A DNA stretch of 64,000 nucleotides from Angelakisella sp. (GCA_020025195.1 JAHHSN010000003.1:1-64000); one strand, 5' to 3'. Shown: positions 49,232-58,434, counted from the stretch's first letter. The notes: generated by a model from the letters alone, not told the origin. A program made the numbers and translations.

Positions 49232-51847
49232 TCACTCCTTGACCTCCTGAATCTCATAAGCTTCCAGAACGTCGCCGTTCTTGATGTCGCTGAATTTCTC
49301 CAGCGTCATGCCGCACTCGTAGCTCTGGGCGACTTCCTTGACGTCGTCCTTAAAGCGCTTGAGGGAAGCAATCTTGTCATCCGCGATGATGATACCGTCA
49401 CGGACCACACGGATGAGGGCGGTACGGGTGATCTTGCCCTCCAGAACATAGGAGCCCGCCACGGTGCCGACGCCGGTGATCTTGTAGACGTTGCGGACCT
49501 CCGCGCGGCCGAGATCGACCTCACGGGTCTTGGGCTTCAGCATACCCTTCATGGCAGCCTCGATCTCCTCGATGGCGTCATAGATAATGCGGTAGAGATG
49601 GATCTCGACGCCGTCACGCTCCGCGTTCTGCTTGGCGGTGGGGTCAGGACGAACGTTGAAGCCGACGATGATGGCATGAGACGCCGCCGCCAGCATAACG
49701 TCGGACTCATTGACCGCGCCGACCGCGCCGTGGATGACCTTGACGCGGATTTCCTCATTGGAGAGCTTCTCCAGAGACTGACGAACGGCCTCGACAGAGC
49801 CCTGAACGTCGCCCTTGATGATGATGGGCAGCTCCAGCACTTCGCCCTCGGAGATATGCTCAAAGAGGTTATCCAGGGTGACCTTCTGGTACGCCTTGAA
49901 CTGCTCCTCCTTCTGCTCCATGCGGCGCTTTTCAACAAGCTCTCTCGCGAGACGCTCATCCTCAACGGCATTGAAGATATCGCCCGCCTCGGGAACCTCG
50001 GCAAGACCGGTGATCTCCACCGGGCAGGAGGGACCTGCGGTCTCTACCTTCTGGCCGTGGTCATTCTGCATGACACGGACACGACCCACCGCGGTGCCGG
50101 CGATGATGACGTCGCCGGTGTGCAGGGTGCCGGTCTGGATGAGGACGGTGGCAACGGGGCCGCGGCCGGTATCGACCTTGGCTTCGATGACGGTACCCTT
50201 CGCCATGCGGTTGGGGTTCGCCTTGAGCTCCTGCGTATCCGCTACCAGCAGGATCATCTCCAGAAGGTTATCAAGGCCCATGCCGGTCTTGGCGGAAACG
50301 GGAACGCAGATGGTATCGCCGCCCCACTCCTCGGGGACCAGCTCGTATTCGGTAAGCTGCTGCTTGATTCTTTCGGGATTGGCTTCGGGTTTATCCATCT
50401 TGTTGATGGCCACGATGATGGAGACGCCCGCCGCCTTGGCATGGTTGATCGCCTCCACGGTCTGCGGCATGATGCCGTCATCCGCCGCGACGACCAGCAC
50501 CGCGATATCGGTGACCTGCGCGCCGCGGGCACGCATAGAGGTAAAGGCCGAGTGGCCGGGGGTATCCAGGAAGGTGATGGGACGGCCCTGAATCTGCACC
50601 TGATAGGCGCCGATGTGCTGGGTGATGCCGCCCGCCTCGCCGGTGGTAACGTGGGTGTTGCGGATGGCGTCCAGAATGGAGGTCTTGCCGTGGTCAACGT
50701 GACCCATGACCACCACGATGGGAGGACGGCTCTCGGTAGCCTCCTCCTCATTATCCGCCTCGAAGAGACGGTCCTCGATGGTGACGACGACCTGCTTGGT
50801 AACCTTGGCGCCGATCTCCATGGCAACCAGCGCCGCGGTATCATAATCGATGGTATCGCTGATGGCCGCCATGATGCCGAGCGGCATCAGTTTTTTGATG
50901 ATCTCGCTGGCCTGTACCTTGAGGGTGAGGGCGAGATCGCCGACGGTCATCTCCTCGGGGAGGGCGACCTCCAGTCTCTGACGGCGCTGACGCTCCATCT
51001 CAAGACGACGCAGCTTCTCCTCCTCCCGCTCCTTGCGGCTGAGGACCGGCTTGCGGCGGCCGCCGCGCTGGGTGAATTTCTGCTTTCTGGCGGTGTTTTC
51101 CTTCATGCCGCCGGCACGCGCCATCTGGTCGTAGCGCTCATTATATTTGTCGAGGTTGACCTCGTTGACACGCATATCCACGGTAGTGTGGGCAATGGGC
51201 TTTGCGCCGGTCTGACGCTCGCCCTTGGGGCCCTTCTGCTTGGGCTGCTGTGCCTTGATCTCAATGGGACGGCGGGGCTCCTGCGGCTTGGGAGGCTGCT
51301 GGGAAGCGGCCGGCGCCGCGGGACGCTGCTGCTGAGGAGCCGCGGGGCGCTGCTGAGACCCTGCGGGTCTCTGGTTGAGGTTGGGGCGAAGGCCGTTGGA
51401 GGTACGCTCCTGCCCGGGGCGATTGCCCTGCTGGGGGCGCTGCGGACGGTTATTGCCGCCCTGCTGGGGACGATCCCCGTTTCGCTGAGGACGGTCCGCA
51501 CGGGGAGCGGGACGCTCCGGTCTTCTTTCCTCCGCGCGGGGTGCTGCGGCAGGTTTCTGCTCGGCAGGTTTCTGCTCGGCAGGCTTCAGCGCGGGCTTCG
51601 GCTCCTCCGGCTTCTTCTCCGGCTTCTTCTCCTCCTTCTTTTCGCCCATCTTAAAATAGGCGTCAAAGTTCTTGACGGAGGTCTTCTGGGTGAAGCTCTC
51701 GAAAACATAATTGAGCTCCTCCGGCGTCAGGACGGTCTGAGACTTTTTGGGCTCGCCGCCGAAACGCTCCTCCAGCATTCCTGCCAGTTCTTTACTATTG
51801 AGATTGAGGTCTTTCGCAACCTCATGCAGTTTCACTTTTTCAATCAT
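49232..51847 (-). CDS. infB: Translation initiation factor IF-2
   Basis: This 871-residue GTPase places initiator tRNA. It has an N-terminal IF2_N helical domain (KVHEVAKDLNLNSKEL-type), a low-complexity region rich in Pro, Ala, Gln and Arg (about residues 85-245), and a second IF2_N. The G domain has GHVDHGKTS, DTPGHSAF and NKMDKPE, followed by the C-terminal domains. The start overlaps the ylxQ stop by four bases and follows GAGGAGG. Confidence 0.96.
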   Translation of the reverse strand: MIEKVKLHEVAKDLNLNSKELAGMLEERFGGEPKKSQTVLTPEELNYVFESFTQKTSVKNFDAYFKMGEKKEEKKPEKKPEEPKPALKPAEQKPAEQKPAAAPRAEERRPERPAPRADRPQRNGDRPQQGGNNRPQRPQQGNRPGQERTSNGLRPNLNQRPAGSQQRPAAPQQQRPAAPAASQQPPKPQEPRRPIEIKAQQPKQKGPKGERQTGAKPIAHTTVDMRVNEVNLDKYNERYDQMARAGGMKENTARKQKFTQRGGRRKPVLSRKEREEEKLRRLEMERQRRQRLEVALPEEMTVGDLALTLKVQASEIIKKLMPLGIMAAISDTIDYDTAALVAMEIGAKVTKQVVVTIEDRLFEADNEEEATESRPPIVVVMGHVDHGKTSILDAIRNTHVTTGEAGGITQHIGAYQVQIQGRPITFLDTPGHSAFTSMRARGAQVTDIAVLVVAADDGIMPQTVEAINHAKAAGVSIIVAINKMDKPEANPERIKQQLTEYELVPEEWGGDTICVPVSAKTGMGLDNLLEMILLVADTQELKANPNRMAKGTVIEAKVDTGRGPVATVLIQTGTLHTGDVIIAGTAVGRVRVMQNDHGQKVETAGPSCPVEITGLAEVPEAGDIFNAVEDERLARELVEKRRMEQKEEQFKAYQKVTLDNLFEHISEGEVLELPIIIKGDVQGSVEAVRQSLEKLSNEEIRVKVIHGAVGAVNESDVMLAAASHAIIVGFNVRPDPTAKQNAERDGVEIHLYRIIYDAIEEIEAAMKGMLKPKTREVDLGRAEVRNVYKITGVGTVAGSYVLEGKITRTALIRVVRDGIIIADDKIASLKRFKDDVKEVAQSYECGMTLEKFSDIKNGDVLEAYEIQEVKE

Positions 51848-52173
51848 ATCGTATCCTCCTCATCGTCAGTCATCAGTGCGCAAAGTCCTCCGGCAAATCC
51901 CTCATCCGTGACCGTGCAGATCCCGGTCAGCCGTTTTGTGATGTGGGAAAGCTCCTCCATGGTGAAGGGGAGCCTCCGGACGGGCGGGCCGTCCTCCAAA
52001 AACCGGAGCTTTACCCCCAGGCGTTTCTCGCTTTTTTCGGAAAGGTCGCTCGAAAGAAGAATGAGCGCCGCTTCCCCGGCAAGGGCCGCCTCGACCGCCG
52101 GCTCAAAGCCGACCTTCAGTTTTCCTGCCTTGCGGGAAAGGGAAAGAAGACCGAGCATCTTATTGCGATTCAT
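51844..52173 (-). CDS. ylxQ: YlxQ, L7Ae-like ribosomal/K-turn protein
   Basis: This 109-residue protein has the L7Ae/L30e fold start, KMLGLLSLSRKAGKLKVGFEPAVEAAL, with ALILLSSDLSEKSEKRL. YlxQ proteins bind kink-turn RNA in vitro; the biological target is unclear. It overlaps rnpM by 14 bases and infB by 4, in the usual nusA-infB operon position. Confidence 0.9.
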   Translation of the reverse strand: MNRNKMLGLLSLSRKAGKLKVGFEPAVEAALAGEAALILLSSDLSEKSEKRLGVKLRFLEDGPPVRRLPFTMEELSHITKRLTGICTVTDEGFAGGLCALMTDDEEDTI

Positions 52174-52435
52174 TCTGTCTTAATTCCTCCTCCAGCCGTT
52201 CATATACCTCAGGGGGGATGGAACAGTCAAATGCGCGTTCCAGCCGTTTTGCCTTCTGCGCCTTGCGGAGACATTCGGGATTTCGGCAAAGATAAGCTCC
52301 TCTGCCCGCTTTCTTTCCGGTGAGATCGACCGAGATCGTTCCCTCCGGGCTGTGTACCACCCGGACAAGCTCCTTTTTCGGGCGCCGCTCGCCGCAGCCG
52401 GAGCACATTCTGAGCGGGATCTTTTTTTGCTGCAT
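52160..52435 (-). CDS. rnpM: RnpM (YlxR), RNase P modulator
   Basis: This 91-residue protein has the YlxR signature KIPLRMCSGCGERRPKKELVRVV and GRGAYLCRNPECLRKA. In Bacillus RnpM binds RNase P RNA and lowers its activity. Position between nusA and ylxQ is standard. AAGGAGG lies upstream of the ATG. Confidence 0.94.
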   Translation of the reverse strand: MQQKKIPLRMCSGCGERRPKKELVRVVHSPEGTISVDLTGKKAGRGAYLCRNPECLRKAQKAKRLERAFDCSIPPEVYERLEEELRQNESQ

Positions 52436-52465
52436 TCCGGATCGCCTCCTTCCTGATCGTTTCTG

Positions 52466-53584
52466 TTATTCTTCCTCTTTGGGGAGGATTTCTTCCTTTT
52501 CTTCCTCACCGTAGAAGCCGCTTTCGGGGCGGATATCGATCTTCCAGCCGGTGAGGCGGGCCGCGAGACGGGCGTTCTGGCCCTTATTGCCGATGGCAAG
52601 GGAGAGCTGATGATCCGGTACGGTGACGCGGCAGCTTCTCATATTCTCATCCAGAACCTCCACATTGACCACCGTCGCGGGGGAGAGCGCCGCGGAGATG
52701 AACTCCTCGGGCTCCTCGCTGTAGGTCACGATGTCGATCTTTTCGCCGCCCAGCTCCTCCACGATGGCGGAGACACGGGAGCCCTTGGGACCGATGCAGG
52801 AGCCGACCGCATCGACGTCCTCATCCCGGCTGAGCACCGCCAGCTTGCTGCGAGAGCCTGCCTCACGGGAGATGGACTTGATTTCCACCACGCCGTCATA
52901 AATTTCCGGTACGTTCATCTCAAAGAGACGCTTGACGAGCCCCGGATGGGTGCGGGAGATCATGAGGCGCGGGCCTTTTTCGCCGTTCTGGACGTCCACG
53001 ACATAAACGCGGATGCGCTGGCCCTCGGTAAACTGCTCCTCGGGGATCTGCTCGCTCTTGGGCAGAACCGCCTCGGAATTACCGATCTCCAACGTCACAT
53101 TGCCGCGGATGGGATCGACCCGCAGGACCTTGGCGGAGACGATGTCATGCTGACGGCTCTGGTACTCCTGCAGGAGGAGACCCTTCTCCGCCTCGCAAAT
53201 GCCCTGATGAATGACGTGCTTTGCCGCCTGCGCCGCGATGCGGCCGAACTTCTTAGGATCGAGAGGAATCTCGATGACCTCGCCTGCCGTGATGGTGGGC
53301 TTATATTTCCGGGCGTCGGCAAGGCTCATCTCAGTGGTGGGGTCCTCCACCTCCTCCACGACGTTCTTGCGGAGCGCCACATAAAAGCGTCCGGTCTCGG
53401 GACTGATCTCCACCACGTTTTCCTCGCTGCCCGCAGGGTCCTTCTTGATGGCGAGTGCGATGGCGGTCTTGATCTTATCGATCATATATTCCGCGGGGAT
53501 GCCCTTTTCCTGTTCCATCAGCTTGAGGGCGTCAAACAGGTCGAACTGTTCTTCCTTTTGCTTTCTAGCTCTTGCTGCGCTCAT
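52466..53584 (-). CDS. nusA: Transcription termination/antitermination factor NusA
   Basis: This 372-residue factor has an N-terminal RNA-polymerase-binding domain (1-125), an S1 domain (QHDIVSAKVLRVDPIRGNV), and two KH domains (CIGPKGSRVSAIVEELGGEKID and LAIGNKGQNARLAARLTGWKID). A short acidic tail follows, with no C-terminal acidic repeats. It overlaps rimP by four bases. Confidence 0.96.
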   Translation of the reverse strand: MSAARARKQKEEQFDLFDALKLMEQEKGIPAEYMIDKIKTAIALAIKKDPAGSEENVVEISPETGRFYVALRKNVVEEVEDPTTEMSLADARKYKPTITAGEVIEIPLDPKKFGRIAAQAAKHVIHQGICEAEKGLLLQEYQSRQHDIVSAKVLRVDPIRGNVTLEIGNSEAVLPKSEQIPEEQFTEGQRIRVYVVDVQNGEKGPRLMISRTHPGLVKRLFEMNVPEIYDGVVEIKSISREAGSRSKLAVLSRDEDVDAVGSCIGPKGSRVSAIVEELGGEKIDIVTYSEEPEEFISAALSPATVVNVEVLDENMRSCRVTVPDHQLSLAIGNKGQNARLAARLTGWKIDIRPESGFYGEEEKEEILPKEEE

Positions 53585-54066
53585 TTGCCTGTTCCTCCAG
53601 TAAAGTCATTATATACTCTTATAAATGCGGTTTCCTTGGTTTCAAGCTCCATTTCGGTCTCCTCGTCGAGCCGAAGCGTGAGAGCGCCCGCCTCATACGC
53701 GGTGAGCGTTCCGATAAAGTCCCGGACGCCCTCCACCGGACGGATGAGCCGAACCGCCAGGGTCTTTCCCATCATCGCCTCAAAGTGCCAATCCTCGGTG
53801 AGCTGCCGCTCAATGCCCGGAGAGGAAACCTCCAGAGTGTAGCTTCCGTCGATGGGGTCCTCCTCATCCAGCCGCTTTTCCACAGCGCGGGAAAAAGTCT
53901 CACAGTCGTCAATGGTGACGCCGTCCTCTTTATCGATATAGTATCGAAGATACCAGCAGCTTCCCTCTTTTTCATAGGCGACGCTCCACAGCGTGAGCCC
54001 CAGCTCCCGCAGGATCGGCTCCGCGATCTTTTTTGCCACCAATGCGGTGCTTTCTTTTTTGGCCAT
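53581..54066 (-). CDS. rimP: Ribosome maturation factor RimP
   Basis: This 161-residue protein helps assemble the 30S subunit. It has GSCWYLRYYIDKEDGVTIDDCETFSR and LEVSSPGIERQL, the RimP hallmark, then a C-terminal SH3-like barrel. The ATG at 54066 follows GCAGGAGGACAG; the frame stays open upstream but crosses the leader. It is the first gene of the nusA-infB operon. Confidence 0.94.
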   Translation of the reverse strand: MAKKESTALVAKKIAEPILRELGLTLWSVAYEKEGSCWYLRYYIDKEDGVTIDDCETFSRAVEKRLDEEDPIDGSYTLEVSSPGIERQLTEDWHFEAMMGKTLAVRLIRPVEGVRDFIGTLTAYEAGALTLRLDEETEMELETKETAFIRVYNDFTGGTGK

Positions 54067-54142
54067 ACCTGTCCTCCTGCCGCTACATAAAGGAAAGAGC
54101 GGGTTGCCCCACTCTTTCGTCTTACTTACTATTCCACATAAC

Positions 54143-54171
54143 ACTATATCATGCTTTTCCGCCTAATGCAA
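54143..54171 (-). promoter_or_regulatory. Promoter of the rimP-nusA-infB operon
   Basis: On the minus strand TTGCAT (54171-54166) and TATAGT (54148-54143) are spaced by 17 bases. The leader includes a hairpin GAAAGAG...CTCTTTC about 20 bases before rimP. Confidence 0.75.
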
Positions 54172-54186
54172 GCACATTTTAGAAGA

Positions 54187-54213
54187 AAAGCCGCGTCTCT
54201 CCCGGCAAAACGC
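54187..54213 (-). terminator. Terminator of the ankyrin-like lipoprotein gene
   Basis: On the minus strand GCCG-ggagaga-CGCGGC is followed by TTTTCTT. It lies just upstream of the rimP operon promoter. Confidence 0.65.
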
Positions 54214-54214
54214 C

Positions 54215-55930
54215 TCAAAGGGTGTTGCGGTAGAGCCGCTCATAGGTCTCAAACTCGGTGAGAAAACGGTTCCGCAGCTCCTCCCCGCGCTCCAGACGGT
54301 TCTGGAACCTGCTGAGGTTATAGCGGCGGAACACTGCATAGGTGCTGTAAGCGGTCCGCTTATAATAGTAACCCGCGGTGTCCATCATATCGGCATAGCG
54401 GAACATGAGATCCCAGAGCGCGCCGATGGCTTCGGTCCCGGGTCTTTCCACCTTCTGCACCGCCGCCAGCTGCTGCTCAATGGCCGAAAGGAGACCGGAA
54501 TCCATGATGGCATACGCCTCGGTCTGCTCCCCGGCCACCGCCGCGTCAAGGAAGCGGTTATACTGCTCATGGAACTCCTCCACCTCGTCCGACGCTACCT
54601 CAAGATAGCTTTTCCGGAAGGCGCCGTAGTCCTCCAGGACCTCATCCATTACACCGAAGTAATTCTGCTTGCCCAAAACCGCCAGCATCTGGTCGGAGAA
54701 GGAGGTGGGCTCCAGACGGAGCTTTTCCTTGAGAAGCTCCGTCGCCCGGAAGCCGTCCATCAGCAGCGTTTCCGCCGTCTGGGCGCTTCCCTCCAGCACC
54801 GCGACATCCAGAAGATTGGCGGGCGTCTCCAGCTCCAGCCCATAACGCTCCGCAAGGGCCCGGCTTTCCGCCATGGAAAGCGCGCCCTGCGGCTCAAAGG
54901 CAGAAAGGAAAATCATGAGGGCACTGTTATTGGAGCGCTGTACCAGATAATGCTCCAGCGACTCCGCCGTGCAGCCGGCGTTGCCGCCGCCTTTGCGGAT
55001 CTTCCCGGTCAGCGTAAGCACATCCTCCCGCTCAAAGTCCAGAAGGTGGCGCATATCGTGCCAGTAGATATTGTCGTTCTGCCCGGAGACGCCCATTCGG
55101 ATGAGCAGCTCGGCAATCTCGTCATGATGCTCCCGAAGGGCCAGAAACAAAAGCCCGTCCCCGTTTTCATCGGTAACATGGACGTTCTGCGGGGTGAGGA
55201 GCGCCTCCACCCGCTCGGTACGGCCCTGCCGCACCGCCTCCAGAAGTGCGGTGTTCTGTCCCCGAAGCTCCACTTCTTCATTGAACCAGCCCTCCGCCAC
55301 ATATTGGGTCACCCGCCAGAGCGGCGTCTCCGTCTCGGCGGGAAGCTCCCGGAGGCGCAGCAGCACCCGGTGCGCTCCGCCGTCCGAAAGGAGCCGGTGG
55401 AGTGCCTCGCCGTCGCTGCTCTCCCGGGTAAAGACCGCCGTCAGCGTTCCCTCCCCCGTATAGTCCCGAATTTCCACCGGGTAATGGGTCGCGGCGTGCT
55501 CCTGATACGGCTCCGGAAGCTCCCCGCCCAGCAAGGCGGTGACCCGAGCCGTAAAGAAGCCCTGCTCGCTTCCCCATTCCGAAAGCGGCAGAGGATTCAC
55601 ACCGAAGGAGGCGGCAAGATCGAGGCGCCACTCCCCCTGTGGGTCCTTTTGGAGATAGAGCATGGTCTCCTCCCCGGAAAGCTCCGCCCGGACGGTGAGC
55701 CAGTGCTCCTTGTCCACGGTCTGCTCGGTGGCTTCCCCCGCGGTGACCGTCACCCCGCCGAGACCCAGCTTATCCCAAAGGAAGACGTCGCTCGCATTGG
55801 TGAGGTAATCGCTTCGGTTGGAGGGCTCCGCCGAAAACACCGCGAGCGCATCATATTCATCTGTTTTTTGCCCACAGGCAGAGAGCAGGAACAGGATTGC
55901 CGCCGCGGCGGCAAGGCGTTTTCCCTTCAT
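54215..55930 (-). CDS. Lipoprotein with ankyrin-like repeats
   Basis: This 571-residue protein has a lipoprotein signal (MKGKRLAAAAAILFLLSACG, lipidated Cys19). A beta-rich N-terminal half is followed by ankyrin-type helical pairs at about residues 230-300 (NTALLEAVRQGRTERVEALL, GDGLLFLALREHHDEIAELL). Further helical repeats follow, including NLLDVAVLEGSAQTAETLL. Extracellular ankyrin repeats on a bacterial lipoprotein suggest protein binding at the cell surface. No family was recognised for the N-terminal half. A good promoter lies upstream; it stands alone. Confidence 0.82.
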   Translation of the reverse strand: MKGKRLAAAAAILFLLSACGQKTDEYDALAVFSAEPSNRSDYLTNASDVFLWDKLGLGGVTVTAGEATEQTVDKEHWLTVRAELSGEETMLYLQKDPQGEWRLDLAASFGVNPLPLSEWGSEQGFFTARVTALLGGELPEPYQEHAATHYPVEIRDYTGEGTLTAVFTRESSDGEALHRLLSDGGAHRVLLRLRELPAETETPLWRVTQYVAEGWFNEEVELRGQNTALLEAVRQGRTERVEALLTPQNVHVTDENGDGLLFLALREHHDEIAELLIRMGVSGQNDNIYWHDMRHLLDFEREDVLTLTGKIRKGGGNAGCTAESLEHYLVQRSNNSALMIFLSAFEPQGALSMAESRALAERYGLELETPANLLDVAVLEGSAQTAETLLMDGFRATELLKEKLRLEPTSFSDQMLAVLGKQNYFGVMDEVLEDYGAFRKSYLEVASDEVEEFHEQYNRFLDAAVAGEQTEAYAIMDSGLLSAIEQQLAAVQKVERPGTEAIGALWDLMFRYADMMDTAGYYYKRTAYSTYAVFRRYNLSRFQNRLERGEELRNRFLTEFETYERLYRNTL

Positions 55931-55962
55931 TCCAAACCTCCGATTCCAGTTATATTGATGCT

Positions 55963-55991
55963 ATTTTAACATAATCTCCCCGCGAACACAA
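55963..55991 (-). promoter_or_regulatory. Promoter of the ankyrin-like lipoprotein
   Basis: On the minus strand TTGTGT (55991-55986) and TAAAAT (55968-55963) are spaced by 17 bases, with an extended TGT before the -10. Confidence 0.7.
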
Positions 55992-56017
55992 TAAATTCCA
56001 TTCCCCACGTTTCCCCT

Positions 56018-56047
56018 AAAAAAGAGCCGGCGCCCCAAAGCGCCGGC
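56018..56047 (-). terminator. Terminator of the TraX gene
   Basis: On the minus strand GCCGGCGC-tttgg-GGCGCCGGC is followed by TCTTTTTT. Confidence 0.8.
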
Positions 56048-56065
56048 CCGGTGGAAACGGTACTA

Positions 56066-56818
56066 TTAAACAAGAAGATAGGAAAGAACGACCAGCAGCA
56101 GGATGTGCGCGGGATAAAAGAGATAATAGACCGCCTGAATGCCCCTGCCGTGCGGTCCCTGCCTACCTTTATAAAGCCAGATAAAAAGAAGTGCGAAAAT
56201 GGCAGCGCCCTGCCGCGGGAAATCGAAGGTGCACCCCAAAAGGGTGACCGGCACGCTGTAACCGGCCAGCAGCACAAAGTTGATCCAGAAAAGTCCTGCA
56301 AACTGCCCCAGCCGCTGCCACCAGAGGGATCCCCGGAAAAGATAAAAAACCAAAACGGTGAGGGGGCCCGCCGCGTAGTAATCCACAAAGGTGATGTTCC
56401 CGAGGACGGCGCTGGCCAGGGCCACCGCGAAGGCGGTGAGGAGCGCCACCCAGTCGTCGCCCCGCTTTTTTCGAACGGAATCAATGGCGGCGATGGCGAG
56501 AAGCCCCAAAAGGAAGGTAAACAGCACGTTCTGGTGATAGGGGAAGATTGCCCCGCCACCTGTCATATAGTTAAAAGGGATCTCCGTAATGAGTGCCGCC
56601 GCCAGAAGGCGGAGCATATATTTTTTGAGGTCATGGGTGTGATAATAGCCCTCCACCAAAAGAAAGGCGAAGATCGGGAAGGCGAGCCGCCCCACCCATG
56701 TGAGCCACTCCGTTTCCGGGGCGAGGGTCAGCTTGAGGTGGTCGCAGAACATCAGCGCCATCGCGAGGATATGAAGGGTGAAGGAAGAAAGCCCGGGAAA
56801 AGTTTTTTGCTCCTGCAT
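56066..56818 (-). CDS. TraX-family membrane protein
   Basis: This 250-residue protein has about seven membrane spans. The TraX features are the early LHILAMALMFCDHLKL, LTWVGRLAFPIFAFLLVEGYYHT and the later PHGRGIQAVYYLFYPAHILLLVVL. Plasmid TraX acetylates pilin; chromosomal relatives have no known substrate. The ATG at 56818 has only a weak ribosome site (GAAAGCGAG), but the sequence upstream does not look coding. It appears to be monocistronic. Confidence 0.82.
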   Translation of the reverse strand: MQEQKTFPGLSSFTLHILAMALMFCDHLKLTLAPETEWLTWVGRLAFPIFAFLLVEGYYHTHDLKKYMLRLLAAALITEIPFNYMTGGGAIFPYHQNVLFTFLLGLLAIAAIDSVRKKRGDDWVALLTAFAVALASAVLGNITFVDYYAAGPLTVLVFYLFRGSLWWQRLGQFAGLFWINFVLLAGYSVPVTLLGCTFDFPRQGAAIFALLFIWLYKGRQGPHGRGIQAVYYLFYPAHILLLVVLSYLLV

Positions 56819-57228
56819 ACTGAAACGTCTCGCTTTCCAAATGAGAATTCCACGAAGGGTTTTTAACAAGAGTACCAAAAAGTTCCGCGGTTTACAAGTC
56901 TCTCCGTACCCTAACGCCGGAAAGGCCCCTCGGTCAGGCGTCCGTCCTATAATATAGGGTACGGGCCATCGGTATCCGCAGCAGAAGACCCCAAGCACTC
57001 CTCCGGGAAAGCACGGTCTTTGCCGCGGCCTCGGCTTGTCTATCCTGTCGAATCCGAGGATCTTTTCTTGTATTTTTACAAAATAGAAAAATATGTATCA
57101 TTTTCCCTTTCCAAGGTGTTATATATAAGTGAGAGAACAATCATAAGCAGCAGCCAGAAAAGGGGCATGGGTGCGGCAGGAATCCCCTTATGCCCTTTGG
57201 GGGACAGTCAATCCAAAGGAGAAAACGG
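56819..57228. other. 410-base intergenic region with inverted repeats
   Basis: It contains a perfect 10-base inverted repeat, CCGTACCCTA (56904-56913) and TAGGGTACGG (56955-56964), nested with ACGCC/GGCGT inside. A TATAAT lies at 56948-56953, and a hairpin CCTCGG...CCGAGG (57029-57059) is followed by ATCTTTTCTTG. Near the right end, the leader of the small lipoprotein can pair AAAGGGGCAT with ATGCCCTTT. No coding frame is supported. A structured small RNA is possible but unproven. Confidence 0.4.
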
Positions 57229-57435
57229 ATGAACAAGAAACTTTTCGCCCTGTTTTTTGTCTCCGTTCTGGCCTTTTCCCTCGCCGGCTGTGCGCTCCAT
57301 TTCGGCGGCTGGCATTACGAACCCGGTGAGATCGACTGGGAAACAAAAACCGTTCCGGTCGAATTTACCTTTTCCATCAGCGGTTCCTCCAGCGATGACG
57401 TCACCGCAGCGTTCCCCATGGATGGGAAGTCCTAA
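57229..57435 (+). CDS. Small hypothetical lipoprotein
   Basis: This 68-residue protein has a lipoprotein signal (MNKKLFALFFVSVLAFSLAGC, lipidated Cys21). The short mature part, with HYEPGEIDWETKTVPVEFTF and ISGSSSDDV, is beta-like and acidic. It could be a remnant of a longer lipoprotein, but no frameshifted continuation was found and a terminator follows within 50 bases. AAAGGAGAAAACGG precedes the ATG. Function unknown. Confidence 0.65.
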   Translation: MNKKLFALFFVSVLAFSLAGCALHFGGWHYEPGEIDWETKTVPVEFTFSISGSSSDDVTAAFPMDGKS

Positions 57436-57473
57436 AGCCGGACGGCGGCTTCCTGTATCAGCCGGAGTAACCG

Positions 57474-57514
57474 AACCCCTCCCCCGGCCGTTTTTCGGTT
57501 GGGGCTCTTTTTTG
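57474..57514 (+). terminator. Terminator of the small lipoprotein gene
   Basis: CCCC and CCGGCCG pair with CGGTTGG and GGGG, using two G-T pairs, followed by CTCTTTTTT. Confidence 0.65.
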
Positions 57515-57629
57515 TGCACATTGCTTTTATGCGCCGATTCTGCTAAAGTATATTTAAGACATATGTCAGATTCATGAGGTGGGGGGGAAGGTTCCCTCTC
57601 TCCCCTCAGGTCAATAAGGAGTGATCAAA

Positions 57630-58415
57630 ATGGACGCACAAGTATTGAGAAAACAGATGGTCGAAGCAGCGCTTCCCCTTCTTAAGGGACGCACCGTCAC
57701 CGACCTTGTGGTGGGGGTCTCCCTCCTCGCGGTGGAGCTGGATCATGAAGCGATCTCGGTCTCCTATGTCGTGCGGGAGGAACTGGGGGGCGGCTGCTCC
57801 ATCTTCCCCTACGGCACCGAGGTCATCGGGCATCCCGCCGAGGAGATTGCCCTCTGGTTCGCAGAGGGCGGCGACGCTTTGCAGCGCGGCATCGGCGGCG
57901 CGGTCTTAAACGCAGCGGCCCAGCGTCAGGAGCTTCCCGACCGGGACAGCCGGGAGCATCCCTTCGACCTTACCGTAACCGCCGGGGACACCGTCGGCAT
58001 GGTCGGGCATATCCCGCCCGCCCTGATGCGCCTCAAAGCCTTTCACCCCAAAACCATCATCTTTGATAAGGGAAAGTCCGCTGAGGGCAACGCCGAGGAG
58101 GGCATCTTCCCCATGGAGCGGCAGGCGGAGCTTCTGCCTCAGTGCGACATCGTGCTGATGAGCGGGACCGCCATGGTGAACGGCACCGCCGCCTCCCTCT
58201 TTGAGATGGCGTCCGGCGCGCGGGATGTGGTGCTGGTAGGCGCCAGCGTCCCGATGATTCCCGAGGGCTACCGCGGCACCCCGGCCAGCGTTCTGGCGGG
58301 GAGCTTCTGGCGGTGGGAGGATAAGGAGGAGATCTTCTCCCTCATCACCCAGGCCGCCGGTATGCAGAAGGTGGGGCGCTTTATGGTGAAGAAAAACGTC
58401 CGCATCCGGGGATAA
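57630..58415 (+). CDS. DUF4213/DUF364 family protein
   Basis: This 261-residue cytoplasmic protein has an N-terminal DUF4213-type part (VVGVSLLAVELDHEAISVSYV, GCSIFPYGTEVIGHPAEEIALWF). A Rossmann-like DUF364 part (about residues 115-255) follows with GDTVGMVGHIPPAL, DIVLMSGTAMVNGTAASLFEMA and LVGASVPMIPEG. The family is thought to bind heavy metals or metal complexes and often sits with metal or corrinoid transport genes; none is adjacent here. The ATG at 57630 follows AAGGAGTGATC. Confidence 0.82.
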   Translation: MDAQVLRKQMVEAALPLLKGRTVTDLVVGVSLLAVELDHEAISVSYVVREELGGGCSIFPYGTEVIGHPAEEIALWFAEGGDALQRGIGGAVLNAAAQRQELPDRDSREHPFDLTVTAGDTVGMVGHIPPALMRLKAFHPKTIIFDKGKSAEGNAEEGIFPMERQAELLPQCDIVLMSGTAMVNGTAASLFEMASGARDVVLVGASVPMIPEGYRGTPASVLAGSFWRWEDKEEIFSLITQAAGMQKVGRFMVKKNVRIRG

Positions 58416-58434
58416 CCCCCCGAACCGAATGAAA

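Noticed and set aside
51240..51660. Low-complexity Gln/Pro/Ala and Glu/Lys tracts in infB
   Set aside because: Variable low-complexity N-terminal regions are usual in IF-2.
49055..52183. A long open frame on the plus strand opposite infB (over 1000 codons)
   Set aside because: It is the antisense shadow of the GC-rich infB gene; the minus strand has the IF-2 motifs, ribosome site and operon position.
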